Positions 1-11,890 of a DNA stretch of 64,000 nucleotides are shown piece after piece; the stretch's first letter is position 1, and each line of letters begins with the position of its first letter. Below the pieces are notes generated by a model that saw only the letters and a list, made by a program, of their open reading frames with translations, made no database searches and had not been told where the DNA came from. Both the position numbers and the translations under genes were made by a program. The stretch covers positions 15,604,205-15,668,204 of the forward strand of contig OX387184.1 of the NCBI GenBank assembly GCA_947561395.2. The letters run 5' to 3'. Origin of the DNA: Buxus sempervirens (lineage: Eukaryota > Streptophyta > Magnoliopsida > Buxales > Buxaceae).

Positions 1-536
1 GGTCACAAACGGTCCCACTTAAAACCAAGTTTCCTTAGGCAATTATCTCGTCCTTTGTGACAGAACTTTCCTATAGATGCATTTAGTTGCACAGTAGTCA
101 CCCACTATACTAGGCTTTAAAATAATAAGAAAGGTAGAAGGAGAGACTTACTTAAATATATAATATTTATACTAATTTTAAAATCAGAAAATTAAATAGA
201 AGAATACCTCTTTAGAATGAAGCTTGAACTTTGCAGTTGAAGCCTTCAACCTCCAGAGTTCAACTTCCCACCTTTGATGCTTGAGCAATTTAAAAAAAAT
301 TAAATATTACTTGATAGCTATAGAGATGAAGAGAGTAAGGGAGATTGTAGAAAACAGTAAGAGAGATTATAGAAGAGGTGTGGTTTGGAGTGGAAAGGGT
401 TAGGCCTATTTATAAAAAAAACCAAAAGTGGTTTTTTACCACCTTTACCCTCAAATATGGCTGTTATTTGGCAGTTGGAAGGGTGGAAATAGTCATTTAC
501 AGTCAATTACAAGCATACCCCCCTAATATGGCTATT

Positions 537-558
537 GGGGGGGGGGGGGGGGGGGGGG
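537..558. repeat. Poly(G) tract
   Basis: About 22 consecutive G on the + strand. Two similar tracts occur at 46026-46052 and 60187-60211. Such tracts can form G-quadruplexes, slip in replication and are error-prone in sequencing, so the exact length is uncertain. Confidence 0.9.
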
Positions 559-599
559 CGCTAAAACATTAAAAAATAGTGGTAAAAACCACTTTATTG

Positions 600-812
600 G
601 GGTGAAAAACGGCTAGTTGTTTCGTGCCTTGCGGGCAGGCCCATTGGTCCCCGCTAGACGCGGGCTATGCCGCTAGCGTGCTGGACGTGCCACGGCTCGC
701 TGGGCCAATGTGCCTCGCGGGCCGCGTGCCCAATAATCTGGGCACGGCACGGCTAGGGGAGTGGGCCGTGCCGTGTCGGCCCACTCACGTGCCCGATTAG
801 CAACCCTAATCT
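600..812. repeat. GC-rich dispersed repeat (hAT-like end)
   Basis: A strongly GC-rich block rich in GGCACG/CGTGCC words, ending in GATTAGCAACCCTAAT. The same word pattern and a similar GCAACCCTAATC end occur at about 46840-47025, and related GGCACGGC words occur at 24510-24600 and 25095-25225. This suggests a dispersed non-autonomous element family. I could not define both ends or a target duplication, so the class is inferred. Confidence 0.45.
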
Positions 813-885
813 GCCTTATAGATCTAGTGGACGATGCTTTGCTTTGGGACTAAGATTGCCAAGTTGGTGAAAAGGGAGGTTGAAA

Positions 886-1072
886 TCGTCTGTCACAGGA
901 TTTGCGGCAGACCCTGCAGCATCGTAGGATGTTGCCATGAGTAGCATCCCATGGATGCTGCATTTTTCATATTAAAAAATATATGAAATGTCACTTACAT
1001 TGACATTTCACATTTTTTAATATGAGTTTAACAGCATCGTGGATGCTACACATTGCAGGGTAACGATTTCGG
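886..1072. mobile_element. MITE-like hairpin element
   Basis: The ends carry an inverted GAAATCGT motif (GAAATCGTCTG on the left, AACGATTTC on the right). The centre is a hairpin in which CATATTAAAAAATATATGAA is mirrored by TTTTTTAATATG. Internal words GCGGCAGACCCTGCAG and GTAGCATCC recur at 23474-23690, and the central hairpin type recurs at 37985-38110, which supports a dispersed family. No target duplication was confirmed. Confidence 0.55.
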
Positions 1073-1407
1073 CTTAAGACAAACCGCAAACTTGGACATG
1101 AATGGGTTTACTCTCCGGGTAGGTCCAAAGGGCTATGCAAAAAACTAACACATTTTATAAATGGGACCCAAGCCTAAAGCGAAAATCATACCTGCATCCA
1201 ACCTAAAAAGCCCATATTTTGAGTCCAAAGTATAGTTGGTTAATCTTAATCTGAATATATGTCCATGCGTAAAATTTTAAACGGATTGACAACAGCTCGC
1301 AACCTGCATATATTTAACTTAGGGAAAATTATTAGAAAGGGTTAACTGGAGAAGGCCCCTTGGGATTCGTGCCTAAAACAATTTACAACTTTCCCAAAAT
1401 GCCCATT

Positions 1408-2493
1408 CAGGGGCGGCTCAAACTTTTTGGAGGCCTTAGGCAATGTCATAAAAATGAGGCCTTTTAATTAAAATTTTTTTAATATTAAACTATAAATTTA
1501 TGTCTTGCCTTTTTGATACAAAATTTCTAATTAAACTTTTGTATTCAAGTTTAGCCAATAAATAATTTTCGATAGATAAAATTGCTAAACCGTTAAAGCA
1601 GTCAGTGCCCCCTATGGGTACTTTGCTTCAATGCATGGGTAACAACACCTTCGCTTCCAACATTCAATGGTCAGAGACCTCTTCTGGTAAATCATTAACG
1701 TGCACTCGAATATCAGTCTAAAGGCAAACTTAATAGCAATGTCCTTCTTCGATTTCATAAGCAAATAAGAAGCGAAGATAGGTGTGAGAAGATGGGTCTT
1801 TCGTTTTTCACAAAAGATAGAAACCCTAAGCCCCCTTTTCCCTTTATTAAAAAAGATTTAGAGAGAAAATAATCGGTTTTTATAAAAAATGAGAGAAAGA
1901 AAGCAATGGGGGGCTTTACTCCTTAGGCGGTAGCCTTAGTGAGGGGTGGGGTCCACCAAAAAAAATGGGAAAATTATGAAAAGGGTTACTTTTTAAAATA
2001 TTTATAAAAAAGTCCACTAAGATGCCGAATTGCAGAAAAGGGCCACTTTTAAAAAATAATTACCTGAAGGGTCACTTTTAAAAATAATTAAAAATAACGC
2101 ATTTTATAATAGCCAAAACGTGCTTGTGTCCAGGTATGATGCGCTTGTATCTCACGTAAAATGCGCTTGTATTCCATGTAAAATGAACTTGTGTCCCATG
2201 TAAGAAGTTTGTGTCCCATCTCATGTACAATGTGCTTGTGTCCTAAGTAAAGTGATCCTCAAATTTAATTATTTTTGAAAAGTGATCTTGTAATTTAATT
2301 TCGATGGATTTTTTTTATTATCAATGAAAAGGGGCCCTTTTCTGCAATTCGGCATCTTAGTGGACTTTTTTTTATAAATATTTTTAAAAGTGACCCTTTT
2401 TCATAATTTCCTGAAAAAAATTTGGGAAAAATTTGCCTTAGTGGGGGGCCTTAGGCGGTGGCCTTAATGGCCTACCCCTTTGAGCCGCCCCTG
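1408..2493. mobile_element. Non-autonomous hAT element, 1086 bp
   Basis: The terminal inverted repeats are perfect over 15 bp (CAGGGGCGGCTCAAA and its complement). They are flanked by an identical 8-bp target duplication TGCCCATT at 1400-1407 and 2494-2501. Eight-bp duplications with such ends are typical of hAT elements. No transposase ORF is present, so it depends on a relative elsewhere. It carries a second, nested foldback element at 1968-2411. Confidence 0.9.
1968..2411. mobile_element. Nested foldback MITE with internal minisatellite
   Basis: Long imperfect inverted repeats of roughly 75 bp start GGAAAATTATGAAAAGGGT on the left and are mirrored by ACCCTTTTTCATAATTTCC on the right. Between the arms, about 2100-2250 holds five or six degenerate copies of a 20-25 bp unit around GCTTGTGTCC...ATGTAAAATG. 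The arms and spacer resemble Mutator-type foldback MITEs; a clear target duplication was not found because the flanks are A-rich. Confidence 0.7.
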
Positions 2494-2501
2494 TGCCCAT
2501 T

Positions 2502-4870
2502 CCTTGCGTAGTTTGGGTTTCAATAATACAAGGCTATATCCGTCTCAACTCACCATTTTCGTTAAAAAACAAGTCAATTTGTAACTGCCCCCACTTCTCC
2601 TCTCTCCATTCCCTCTCTTCACGTGCAATCTTGCATGTGCACCCCTACTAGTTATGATTAAAAAAAAAGAAAAAACTATTGAATAGTCTTTTTTTAAGAT
2701 TAAAGAAAGCTTTTTTTTTAATTTTAAATAACATAGATAAATGTAAAATAAACCTTTAACTTTCAAAATTATTCTTACCTATGTTTGCGATGATTAAAGT
2801 TATATCCCTGTTCCTCCCAAATTGATCTTGGCGTGACACGTGGCCGTGGGGATGATGTGTCTTCGTGCAAGTGTGCCAGTATTTTTCGATACGATGATTT
2901 GGGTTGGATCCTAACTCCGGGCACCTATTTCGGATCTAAATCGGCGTTGGTCTAGCCGTACTGCAAGTCACCTGTAATAAAATGGATCAGACGATAAAAT
3001 GAAGACAAGGGGTTTGGTCTTCGTTTGGGTTCTTGTTTGTGTTTGAAAGCAACAGTAAACGATAAAGAAGTATTTTTATTTAGGTATCGGTCACTCGAAA
3101 TGCAACCGTTGATTACAACAAATCCTCAAGCAATTCAAAAGGAAATAAGACAAAAGAAAACCAACTAGGTCAGCAGGATCGGCCTCCCCTGACCTTATAG
3201 CCGTAATCGGAGTATAAGGAAAAGAGGTAGGGGCGGCTGCTAACGAATTCAATTCGGGGGTTCACTAAGGAATACTACTTAGCCATTGTTTCAGCAATCA
3301 CCTCGTCTTGACTAAAGATAGTTTCGGGACCGGCTACTCGTAACCCTATAGTCGTAATCGGAGTATAAGATTAGAAGTTAGGGGCGGTCGCAACCTTCTT
3401 GCTAGTGGCGGGGTCTTTACCTTAATTGGAGTAACTAGTAGCCTGAAGTGTCACTGCGACAGGAAGCAGTGAGAGAAATCCTAAATTATCCTTTTTTGCT
3501 ACAGTTTGGGTGTAGGAGATTGGATAGTGATCACGGATGATCGAGTTATAATCATAATAACCGGTTGCGGTTGAGTGGAGGTTGTCCTTGAGCCCTTCGA
3601 GACTGTCTTTTATAGCCGGATTCTGACGGTTGCTACCGGCCCATGTTTGCACGAACTCTGCTTCTGTTCTGGTAGTTATTCATCGGTTTTTTCTTATCCA
3701 TGTGAGACAACTTCTTTGCCATGTTCATAAACTAATAACTTCCTCGTCCGCCGTTGTCCATCTGCATCGTCTGTCAATTCTGTGTTGATGGTGACATCAT
3801 CCCTTAAACGTGGGAGCACGGTTGTCTTATGTGCTTACGTGGCTTTGGCTAAATGTCTGGCTCATGTGGATGCTGATGTGGCCTACCTGGTTGAATTAGG
3901 TTATGTAGATGCCACGTGGTCTCTCCTTATTTGCTGGTTTATGGAGGGTGTAAACAATCCTGTTATATTAAAAACTGGCGTGTACCTTCTCATGACTAAA
4001 CTTATACATTATAATGATAAAAGCTGTAGACTACAGTAACTAAAGTTATGGTATATGATAATTAAGGTTATTATAGGCTATAATTTTGATCTTCCTCAGT
4101 TACAAGTCTAATCATCATAAGTTATAAGTTTTGTTATTCGAGTGCAACTTAGTCACCGTAAGTAATGAAAAACTTCAATGATGAGTATAACCTCAGTCAT
4201 GCGTAATTCTAATAATTATAGGATACAACATTAATCATCACAAGTGACGACAGTTTTTGAAGGTAAAATATAACTTTTAATAGGTACAAATTTTATCATC
4301 GTAATGTAATCAATACATACAACGTATAACTTTAATCATTGCATTGGACAATCTTGAAAGATGAATGTTTGCTTTGCTTTTATTTCAACCAGGGATAGTA
4401 TAATTAGAAACAAAGAAGCTGCGGGCAATTAGTTATACACGCGGCGCCAACAAAGAGTAAAATTGAAAAGAATTGGAGGCCTTCTTGGGAAGTTAATGTC
4501 AGCCAGAAAAAGCACGGTTGGCTTTATAACAGTGATAGATTAGTTTTAAGAAAGTTTCTTTGAATTGTAGAAAACATTATTTAATATTATATTTTATAAT
4601 TATATAAACTCAGTGCCATAGGCCTATTATTTTGAACACCAAAAAACATGTATTATTTAATGGTCTCTTTTATAATTTGCCCTACTATGATACCATCGAC
4701 CATTTTGGTGGGTGCCTCTTCTCCCAAGTTCCGAGCCTCTTCCCGCCAAATTTCCAACGGTCAATTCGAATTGCCAGGTTTAATGACAAAATAAGGAATA
4801 AAGCAGCGGATTACAACTCTCAACGCTAGTTGCTCCATCGCTCTTCATCGGCAGCGTAGATAGCGAAGCT
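2502..4870. other. Intergenic sequence with a repeated block
   Basis: No gene is supported. A segment near 3188-3275 (containing GCCGTAATCGGAGTATAAG and AGGGGCGGC) recurs imperfectly near 3341-3400 (GTCGTAATCGGAGTATAAGA, AGGGGCGGTCGC), so part of this region is a diverged direct repeat. ORFs at 3422-3652 (-) and 3782-4039 (+) show no family features. The last few hundred bases probably include the promoter of the kinase gene. Confidence 0.5.
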
Positions 4871-4880
4871 TGGGAAAAAA

Positions 4881-5036
4881 ATGGGTGAGCATAGTTCCAA
4901 AAGCACGGCCGGCCGAGGACGGCGAAATCCGAATGTTCTTCTCGAATCCCTTTTCAGTCCAAAGGAAGGCATCAACCCCATGTTCTTCTTCTTCTCCTCT
5001 TCTGTGCTGGCCTCCACACTTTGGCACAACAAGTAA
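4881..5036 (+). CDS. Possible upstream ORF of the kinase gene
   Basis: An ATG at 4881 opens a 51-codon frame that begins MGEHSSKSTAGRGRRNP and ends in HNK-stop at 5036, about 110 bp upstream of the kinase start at 5145. It contains a phenylalanine/serine-rich stretch and no recognised domain. If it lies on the kinase transcript it could act as a translation-repressing uORF. The 5' end of that transcript is unknown, so this may be only a chance ORF. Confidence 0.25.
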   Translation: MGEHSSKSTAGRGRRNPNVLLESLFSPKEGINPMFFFFSSSVLASTLWHNK

Positions 5037-5144
5037 TGGCTTCTTGATTGTTCATCAGACTAAGTTAACGGACTTGGTGCCGAGATATCAACGAGGCTTG
5101 TGTGAGACTCCTACTGCTATTACTTCTACTATTACGACCACGGA

Positions 5145-8100
5145 ATGGGCTGTGTTCAGGCCAGGTCCTCATCATACTCGCCCTCTTATGGATTGGAGAA
5201 ACTGAAGACGGAAAATGGGTATGTTGGTAGAGGGGGAGCTGGTGGTAGAGGAAGATCCCTGAGTCAAAATCAGTCGGGCAAGGAGCCTGAAAAGGTGGCT
5301 CGGCAAGATTTAAAAGACACAAGTGCGGGTGTTGCCCTTGGTGGTGGTGGGGGAGAAGGGAGGTTGTTAACTAGAGATGGGGAGAAGGCGACTGGTGTTT
5401 CGATGAGAATTTCGGTGTCGAGGCGGGTCGGAGATGATGAGCTTGTTGGTGGTTGGCCGAAATGGCTGGTTGATAACATACCCAGAGAAGCTTTAATTGG
5501 ATTGGTTCCCAAAAGTGCAGATTCTTATTACAAGCTTGATAAGGTCAGTGATTACATTATGTTCCCTTTTGTTGTTGCTGTTGTTTTTAATTCTTCAATT
5601 TGATGAAAAGTTCGTGCAGGGTCCATGAATAAGCAAATACATAATGAAAGGATCAATTTAAAAAATGTTCCTCTTCTGCAGTTTGATATGGATTGCATTA
5701 GTTAGTATAATTTTTCCTTTTTTAGATTTAAGCCCCCTTTTTTTGGGGTATGGAGTTGATCAATGGGGTTTTAGACATTTGAATTCTATACCCATGAAGC
5801 AAGTTGGAAATGCAACTGTCTGTCTGAATCGGGTTTGATTGTTTGATGTTGCAGATAGGCCATGGAACCTACAGCAATGTGTACAAAGCTCGCGATCTAG
5901 ACACTGGAAAGATTGTAGCCCTGAAAAAGGTTCGTTTTGACACATCGGAGTCAGAGAGTGTGAAGTTTATGGCCAGGGAGATTATCATATTACAGAAGCT
6001 CAATCATCCCAACATCATCAAACTTGAAGGCTTGGCGACATCGAGAATGCATTATAGCCTCTATTTGGTATTTGATTTTATGCAGACAGATTTGGCAAGG
6101 GTCATCTCTCGCCCTGATTTGACGCTTACCGAACCACAGGTTTGGGTTTTCTGTTTTATATCCTTGGATGTCAAAAGTGTTTTGAGGTAATAGGTTCACA
6201 AATTTATCACCAGCTGATAAGCCTTTTTCATGGATACAGATCAAGAGTTATACAGAGCAGCTGCTTTCTGGTCTGCAGCATTGCCATGAGAGGGGGATTT
6301 TACACAGAGATATTAAGGGGTCCAACTTGTTGATTGACAAAAACGGGATGCTGAAGATTGCAGATTTCGGGCTTGCAAATGATTTCCTTCCTAACCAAAA
6401 GCACCCTCTCACAAGTCGAGTGGTGACACTCTGGTATAGAGCTCCTGAACTACTCTTAGGTGCTACAGATTATGGAGTTGGGATTGATCTTTGGAGTGTA
6501 GGATGTCTTGTGGCAGAGATGTTTGCAGGGAGGCCACTTATGCCTGGGAGGACAGAGGTAAATAGGATCTTTACTTCTTTTCACTACTTGTGAGTGATGA
6601 AATCAATGTACTTAGTTCCCACTCATCAAGTTCTCTGTGCATTCAGGTTGAGCAACTTCATAGAATTTTCAAGCTGGTTGGGTCACCCCCTGAGGATTAT
6701 TGGAAAAGATTGAAGCTGAGTACAAGCTTTCGACCACCACAGCCTTATAAACCTAGTATTTTAGAAACTTTCAAGGATCTTCCAAGCTCTTCTTTGTGTC
6801 TCTTATCCACACTTCTTGCCCTTGACCCTGATCACCGCGGTACTGCTTATTCTGCTCTCCAGAGTGAAGTAAGTAATAAATTGAAATATACTTAAACAAA
6901 ATTAATTATTTGTAGCTTGGCATGAGTAAAACTTGCTATCACATATCTTGTTTATGTTATAATTTTCATAATTTTTTTGCTGGTTGCTCACTAGGTGTTG
7001 ATTGTAGTAACTCTTCTTCAGCATCACCAGTTCTTGCAGCATCATACACTGTTGGTAATTGTATACTAGGTTTTCAGACTATGAATTGAATAGAAAATAA
7101 ATAGGGGCCACATAATTTATTTGTAATTTTGGATCATAAATCGTAAAATTTGTATCTCCCTTACGAGGAAGGTTTTGTTACTATCGTTGCAAGTAAAACT
7201 GCTGAAGCGCTTATTCACTTAAATATGCATGTCTGTCTCCGATTAATAAGTAAATACATTTAATAAAATTTGATTTGATATCTTTGGTGAGAAATGCATG
7301 ATAGCATATATGATTGTGTAAATGAAATACTCAACTAAAACGGTTTTCGGGTATAAGCAAATTTATGTTCAAAATGAGGAACCAACATTTTACGCTAAGA
7401 AGCACTCTAATCTTACAGTTTTTCAGTACAAGTCCATTAGCGTGTGATCTCTCCGGTCTGCCTGTAATATACAAAGAGGAGGATGAGTCAACTCAAACTG
7501 AAGGACGTAGAAGGTAAATTTATTTCTCATGATTATGAAGAACTCTCAGTAATTAACATCTTACACCATGTTGGCTATGCCCTTTTTTTCCCTGTTCAAT
7601 ATTCATGAATTACTTTTGTAACTAGTTGGTGTTATAGTATCTTATCTAACTTTTCACAAGTAATATGCATGTACAATGATCAATAGGAGTTGTAACTTGG
7701 AATGATGATAAAAGCCTTGTGCTGCCTGTGTGAGATTGCAGGCTCAACAGTGACAGGAGCCACTTAGCACAAAAATACCAAAAGTTAACTCTATATATGC
7801 TTGATTATGGCCCTAAGACGACTAGTGACAATCATATTCTTTGTTGGAGTGTATGTTTGGAGGAATTGATGCAAGAAATTAACTGACTGAAACTTTTAAC
7901 GGGGAGATCATCTTTTTATTGAATTGGTCCCATATTAGCCGCTAAACATGGATCTTTTGGTTTTCCTTTAACATAATGATGACCAATTAAACCGATAAGA
8001 ATGCCTAAATATTTGAAACATGTTGGGTGAGGAACTTATAATATTTGAAACATGCTAACAAATAGCAGGTCCTGATCTTTATCTTCATCCTTTTTACTCT

Positions 8101-9405
8101 TATCTCGGTGATTTGGATTGCATGCATAAGTCCTAATTCACTATCCCACTCTGTTTAGAACCATATTTTCTGTTTGTTAGCATGAACATTCATGGCAAAA
8201 CTTACAAATTTACTGGAATTTTTTGTGGTATAAAAGAATTTTTGTGAAAATTTGTCCACATTATGGGGCATGTGATGTGTGAAAAATAACCAAAGAAATG
8301 AAGAAAAGAAACAACTGAAGCCACGCAACCACTTTGATCACACTTTGGCCACTCAATGAGGGCATCTTTAAACTTCCCAAAGGCAATATGAAAATCCTGA
8401 GAATCTGAGTTAAATGCCAAGAGCAAACCCTTCTACCAATGCAACATACATCCCATAGGCTCTTTCAACAATGAGGACAGCTTTCTACAAGAGAAAAATC
8501 TTAAATTTTCTGATGTGGGAACTTTCTTCAAAGGGAAAATCTCTCTTTCAAAGCCATAGGCCTTGAATGACTAGTCATATGTAAGCAAAGCAACTTCAAT
8601 CTTCAATACAAGAGGATCCTAAATAGCAATATGTCTATTCTCACTTTCTTATAGAAACGGGACTAGGTGTTACTTCATATTGTTCAGACTAATTGTGGAA
8701 TCTTACTTATTTTTCTCCATCTTATAGAGGCAGGAATACAAAAACAAAACGTCGGCCTCGAAACGTACAGAGTCGCGAGAGAAAGAGTTCAGACACCGAA
8801 CAATCCGAACGGAATTGTACTTCTTCCAAAGAGGTACAATCTCTACCTTGCAAAATTTTTTTAAGGTTTCTGCCTTTGCCATAGTAACTGCAAAGCTGAG
8901 GCAAAATACATCTCCACAGTATATAGACATCATTTGTGTTCTATATTTGTTTTCATTCAAGATGGCTCTAATCACCAAGAGAAAAATGTTATGTTAGGAT
9001 CATGTGAAGTATTCAGAGCCAAACTTTACCACCAGCCAAGAGCTTGGAAGCAGTACTGGTAGTACCTCATCTAGTGTAAAACCAGGCAGGCATGAAGAGA
9101 GCACATCTCCGTCGGACAGCAACTCCTCGATCATAAAACCAAGCATGTGTAAAAAGGGTATGCTTCCCTCGCTGTCGCCGGATATACGTTATCGTCTGAA
9201 GAGATCTTCCAGAACTGAGTGTCATCCAAATGCCTTAAAGAATGTCAAGAACCTGCCTTCTTTGCCCACATCCAAAAGCTCTGCCGACTCTCAGGACAGC
9301 GATAACATATACAGATATCTAGATCTCAGGTGTGCATCTGCAGTGGATTATCGAAACTTTGATCGACCAAAGATATTGACTAAACGTTATGCATATGATG
9401 ACTAG
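5145..9405 (+). CDS. CDK-like Ser/Thr protein kinase (At1g54610/IBS1-like)
   Basis: Seven exons join in frame: 5145-5543, 5855-6139, 6240-6557, 6647-6868, 7419-7513, 8728-8833 and 8998-9405, giving 610 residues. All introns are GT-AG and the phases agree. The protein starts MGC, a motif for Gly2 myristoylation and Cys3 palmitoylation, so membrane anchoring is likely; this also supports the start. The pre-domain motif GGWPKWL precedes the kinase domain. That domain has the Gly-rich loop GHGTYSNVY (about 135-143), the ATP lysine in VALKK (157), HRDIKGSN with catalytic Asp252, DFG (270-272) and YRAPELLLG. The C-terminal half is basic and Ser-rich. This architecture is that of the plant CRK/CDKC-related family; the substrate is unknown and the typical length (about 570-740) fits. 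The helix-C motif is not PSTAIRE, so cyclin binding is doubtful. A poly(A) signal AATAAA lies at 9507-9512. Confidence 0.93.
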
Positions 9406-9674
9406 GCCATTGGAGTGGAACAAAAAGATGGGATCTTGGGTGATTTAAGTAACTTTCAGTTATGTGTTCTTGTTCTGAATTCTTCTGCTTCTGGGATTGA
9501 ATTATAAATAAAAGGCATTCGTACATAGGTTTACATTCGTGTATCCATTAATAATCCTCCATGTCATGTTGTTGTTGCTTTAAGATCTACAAGTCTGATG
9601 GAAATAATTCACTTTTCTGCCTTTCCATGGAAAAAAAAGGTTATTTTTTTTTGGGGCTGCCAAGGTAAAAAAGA

Positions 9675-9747
9675 TGGAGATGCGGGGTATCGATCCCCGT
9701 ACCTCTCGCATGCTAAGCGAGCGCTCTACCATCTGAGCTACATCCCC
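9675..9747 (-). tRNA. trnA-AGC: tRNA-Ala (anticodon AGC)
   Basis: The complement folds as a 73-nt tRNA. The acceptor stem GGGGATG pairs with CATCTCC (one G-U pair) and A is the discriminator. The D arm contains TAGCTCAGATGGTAGAGC (A box), the anticodon loop is CTTAGCA with anticodon AGC, and the T arm contains GGGGATCGATACCCC (B box). There is no intron. A run of six T on the minus strand (9667-9672 as A on +) follows directly and would stop RNA polymerase III. It is a nuclear-type gene that looks functional. Confidence 0.96.
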
Positions 9748-10293
9748 TTTATTCTTCAGTGCAACAAGTATTTTTAATTAATACAAAATATAACAAGTAT
9801 TTTAACTTAATACAAAATATAAGAAATAAATCAGTTGCTTCAAGATAAATTTTTTTGCAGTAGATCAACGTTTAAGATCCATAGATTTTTAATCGAGATT
9901 TGAAGAGTAAAGTCGAATCCAGATCAATGAATTCAAATGAAATAAACCCCATAAGAAAATAGGCATCGGAATTAAGTAAATCTCTCAAACTCCTTGATAT
10001 TCGTTGGATTCACATATTACAGCCAGTGACTTTACTATCCCCTGTATGTTGCATAAGATTCATCTTCCTATACAACCCTACTACTTAAACCACTTCAATA
10101 CCTTTTCACACACTTTTGTCTGTTCGATCAATGAAGAAGAAGAAGAAGAAACCTTTAAATTACCAAACAAAAACCACGACACAACAAAACAACCTGCTAA
10201 CTGTTGCGGCACAAATAGAACGCGTTTGAAGAGAAAAGGAGCTAAAAAGAAACTCATGGGGTCATAACTAACACACTGCATATTATAAATAGA
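9748..10293. other. Intergenic between tRNA and DUF3511 gene
   Basis: No gene is seen. The part next to 10294 must include the 3' UTR of the minus-strand DUF3511 gene. A short purine-rich run of AGA/GAA triplets lies near 10131-10150. The ORFs here (10004-10267 +, 10081-10281 -) have no family features. Confidence 0.5.
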
Positions 10294-10563
10294 TCATACA
10301 TCGCAGCCGACGTCGGTGAACTTGCTCTTGATCCACTTGAAGCTTTTCCTTACAGAAGATTTGAGCTTGCCTTCCATGGAGTACACGTTATAAGACGCCA
10401 CCCTCTTCTTCCGCTTAAGCTCTGGGTCAGTCGACGTCGTGAAGGCCTGATCCTTGCTGCTCGGACCGTTGAAGCTGTACGAATTGGGTCGGTTCTCTAA
10501 CCCGAATGGTCCTCTCGAGTAAGAGGAGTAGGAGTACTCTGGAAACGATCTGCTCTTCTCCAT
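10294..10563 (-). CDS. DUF3511 domain protein, 89 residues
   Basis: A single exon encodes 89 residues beginning MEKSRSFPEYSYSSYSRG. The C-terminal half carries the DUF3511 signature: a basic ELKRKKRVASYNVYSMEGK stretch, then SVRKSFKWIKSKFTDV (about residues 49-85). Plant DUF3511 proteins are short, single-domain, basic and of unknown function, usually with a Ser/Tyr-rich N-terminus as here. Length and domain position fit the family, so the gene looks intact. A foldback MITE begins only about 64 bp upstream of the ATG, so the present promoter or 5' UTR includes transposon DNA. The role is not known and no reaction can be proposed. Confidence 0.92.
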   Translation of the reverse strand: MEKSRSFPEYSYSSYSRGPFGLENRPNSYSFNGPSSKDQAFTTSTDPELKRKKRVASYNVYSMEGKLKSSVRKSFKWIKSKFTDVGCDV

Positions 10564-10626
10564 GATCAGACATTAATTTTCAGGGAGGAACCAATTCATG
10601 ACTCTTCCATCCCATATAAGAGAAGA

Positions 10627-10985
10627 GGGAAAATTGGTTTTTAGTGATACTTTTCAAAGTAATTTAGATTCAGTCGTCCAATTCTAGTTAATTAAGAATT
10701 AGTGATACTTTTTAAAAATAATTTAAAATCAGTGTCATTTCAATATTCATGAAGAATTTTTTCCAAAAACACCCTCAAAAGACTTGAAAACTTTACCTGT
10801 AACAAAATGAATAAAAAGGATTTCAAAGTTTCTTGAGGGTATTTTCAGAAGAAATTTTTCATGAACAGTTCAGTGACACTGTTTCTCAATTATTTTAAAA
10901 AAGTACTACTAATTCTCAATTACCTAGAATTGGGCAATTGAATCTGAATTGTTTTGAAAAATATCACTAAAAACCAATTTCTCCC
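10627..10985. mobile_element. Foldback MITE with long inverted repeats
   Basis: About 359 bp consisting mainly of two imperfect inverted arms of roughly 150-170 bp. The left arm contains AAAATTGGTTTTTAGTGATA and the right arm TATCACTAAAAACCAATTT; the inner ends ACACCCTCAA and TTGAGGGT mirror each other. A related single-arm sequence sits at about 45494-45625 (AAAATTGGTATTAAGTGAT...), which supports a family. A target duplication could not be settled. Confidence 0.75.
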
Positions 10986-11890
10986 GTAGAAAATGGCTGA
11001 GGATTCCATGCCTAACACCATGCATCTTTATTTGGTATACAAGCACGTCTACGTGGTTTGATTAATCTTAAGATGAGAAATGGACGATGGCGATCTATTC
11101 AATAGTTGCACAGTGGACTACACTGGTGTTCGCATGTATGGTAAGCCGGCCGTGAACAAATCCATAACTTGTGATTTTCAAACATGAATCATGAGGGCTA
11201 GTGATGGTCATGATGGTGTAACGTAGCAAGTTATGATGCCATCAGTGACGGACGGCTCACATGGTGGAGGAAGCCCACAAGTCTATGTCATTCGGCTAGT
11301 GTGAACTCCAGCCAATGCCATTCCTCCTTCCGCTAAAATGCCATTCCTCCTTCCGCTAGTCATGTTGTGAGGACTCTGACGCGGCCACCTTTTGCTTTAT
11401 TCTCCATTCTGTGGGATGTGGGGTTCGTTTGTTCCGGGTGGGAATTTTTTTTTGTCGTGTAGGAGGATTTTAGGAGCTATCATTTCATTTGTAGCGTAAA
11501 GCGACTGGGTTATTCGTTAGTTTAGGGATTTTTCCTGGACGTTAGGAGCCAGTAGTGATCAGAGCCCGTCCAATGTTGGTTTTGATTGATGAACAATGGG
11601 ACCACTCGCTTTCTCCCTCAAATGTTCATGGAAAAAAGGGGCCTTACAAGGACGCAAAAGGCAAATTCTCATGTCTCCTGTGATAAGGAAAATTGGTGAA
11701 CTTACCACGTGGAAACAGTAGATTTTCGGTCAAGAATATAGCCACTTCAGCGAAAAAAGACTTTTGACATGACTCGAAAACATGTGTTATGTACAAAATC
11801 AAGTTCAAGATGAACTTTTGAACTTGGTGCGAACGACCTCCATCTCCGTCCATCCCATAATGATCATGAAATTTACAGACAAACACAACT
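10986..11890. other. Intergenic; probable 3' UTR of the EME1 gene
   Basis: No separate gene is seen. The part adjoining 11891 should contain the 3' UTR of the minus-strand EME1-like gene. A 26-bp block beginning ATGCCATTCCTCCTTCCGCTA is tandemly duplicated at about 11310-11360. Confidence 0.5.

Larger units (their letters stand above)
1..1399. other. Intergenic, repeat-rich, no gene seen
   Basis: No coding sequence is supported here. The stretch holds a homopolymer of about 22 G at 537-558, a GC-rich dispersed repeat at about 600-812, and a MITE-like hairpin element at about 886-1072, each listed separately. The remainder is AT-rich sequence without recognisable motifs. Short ORFs on both strands around 318-572 overlap the G tract and low-complexity DNA and have no family resemblance. 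Confidence 0.6.

Noticed and set aside
3782-4039. 85-codon ORF on the plus strand
   Set aside because: No family motif, no splice context and it lies in repeat-rich DNA; likely chance.
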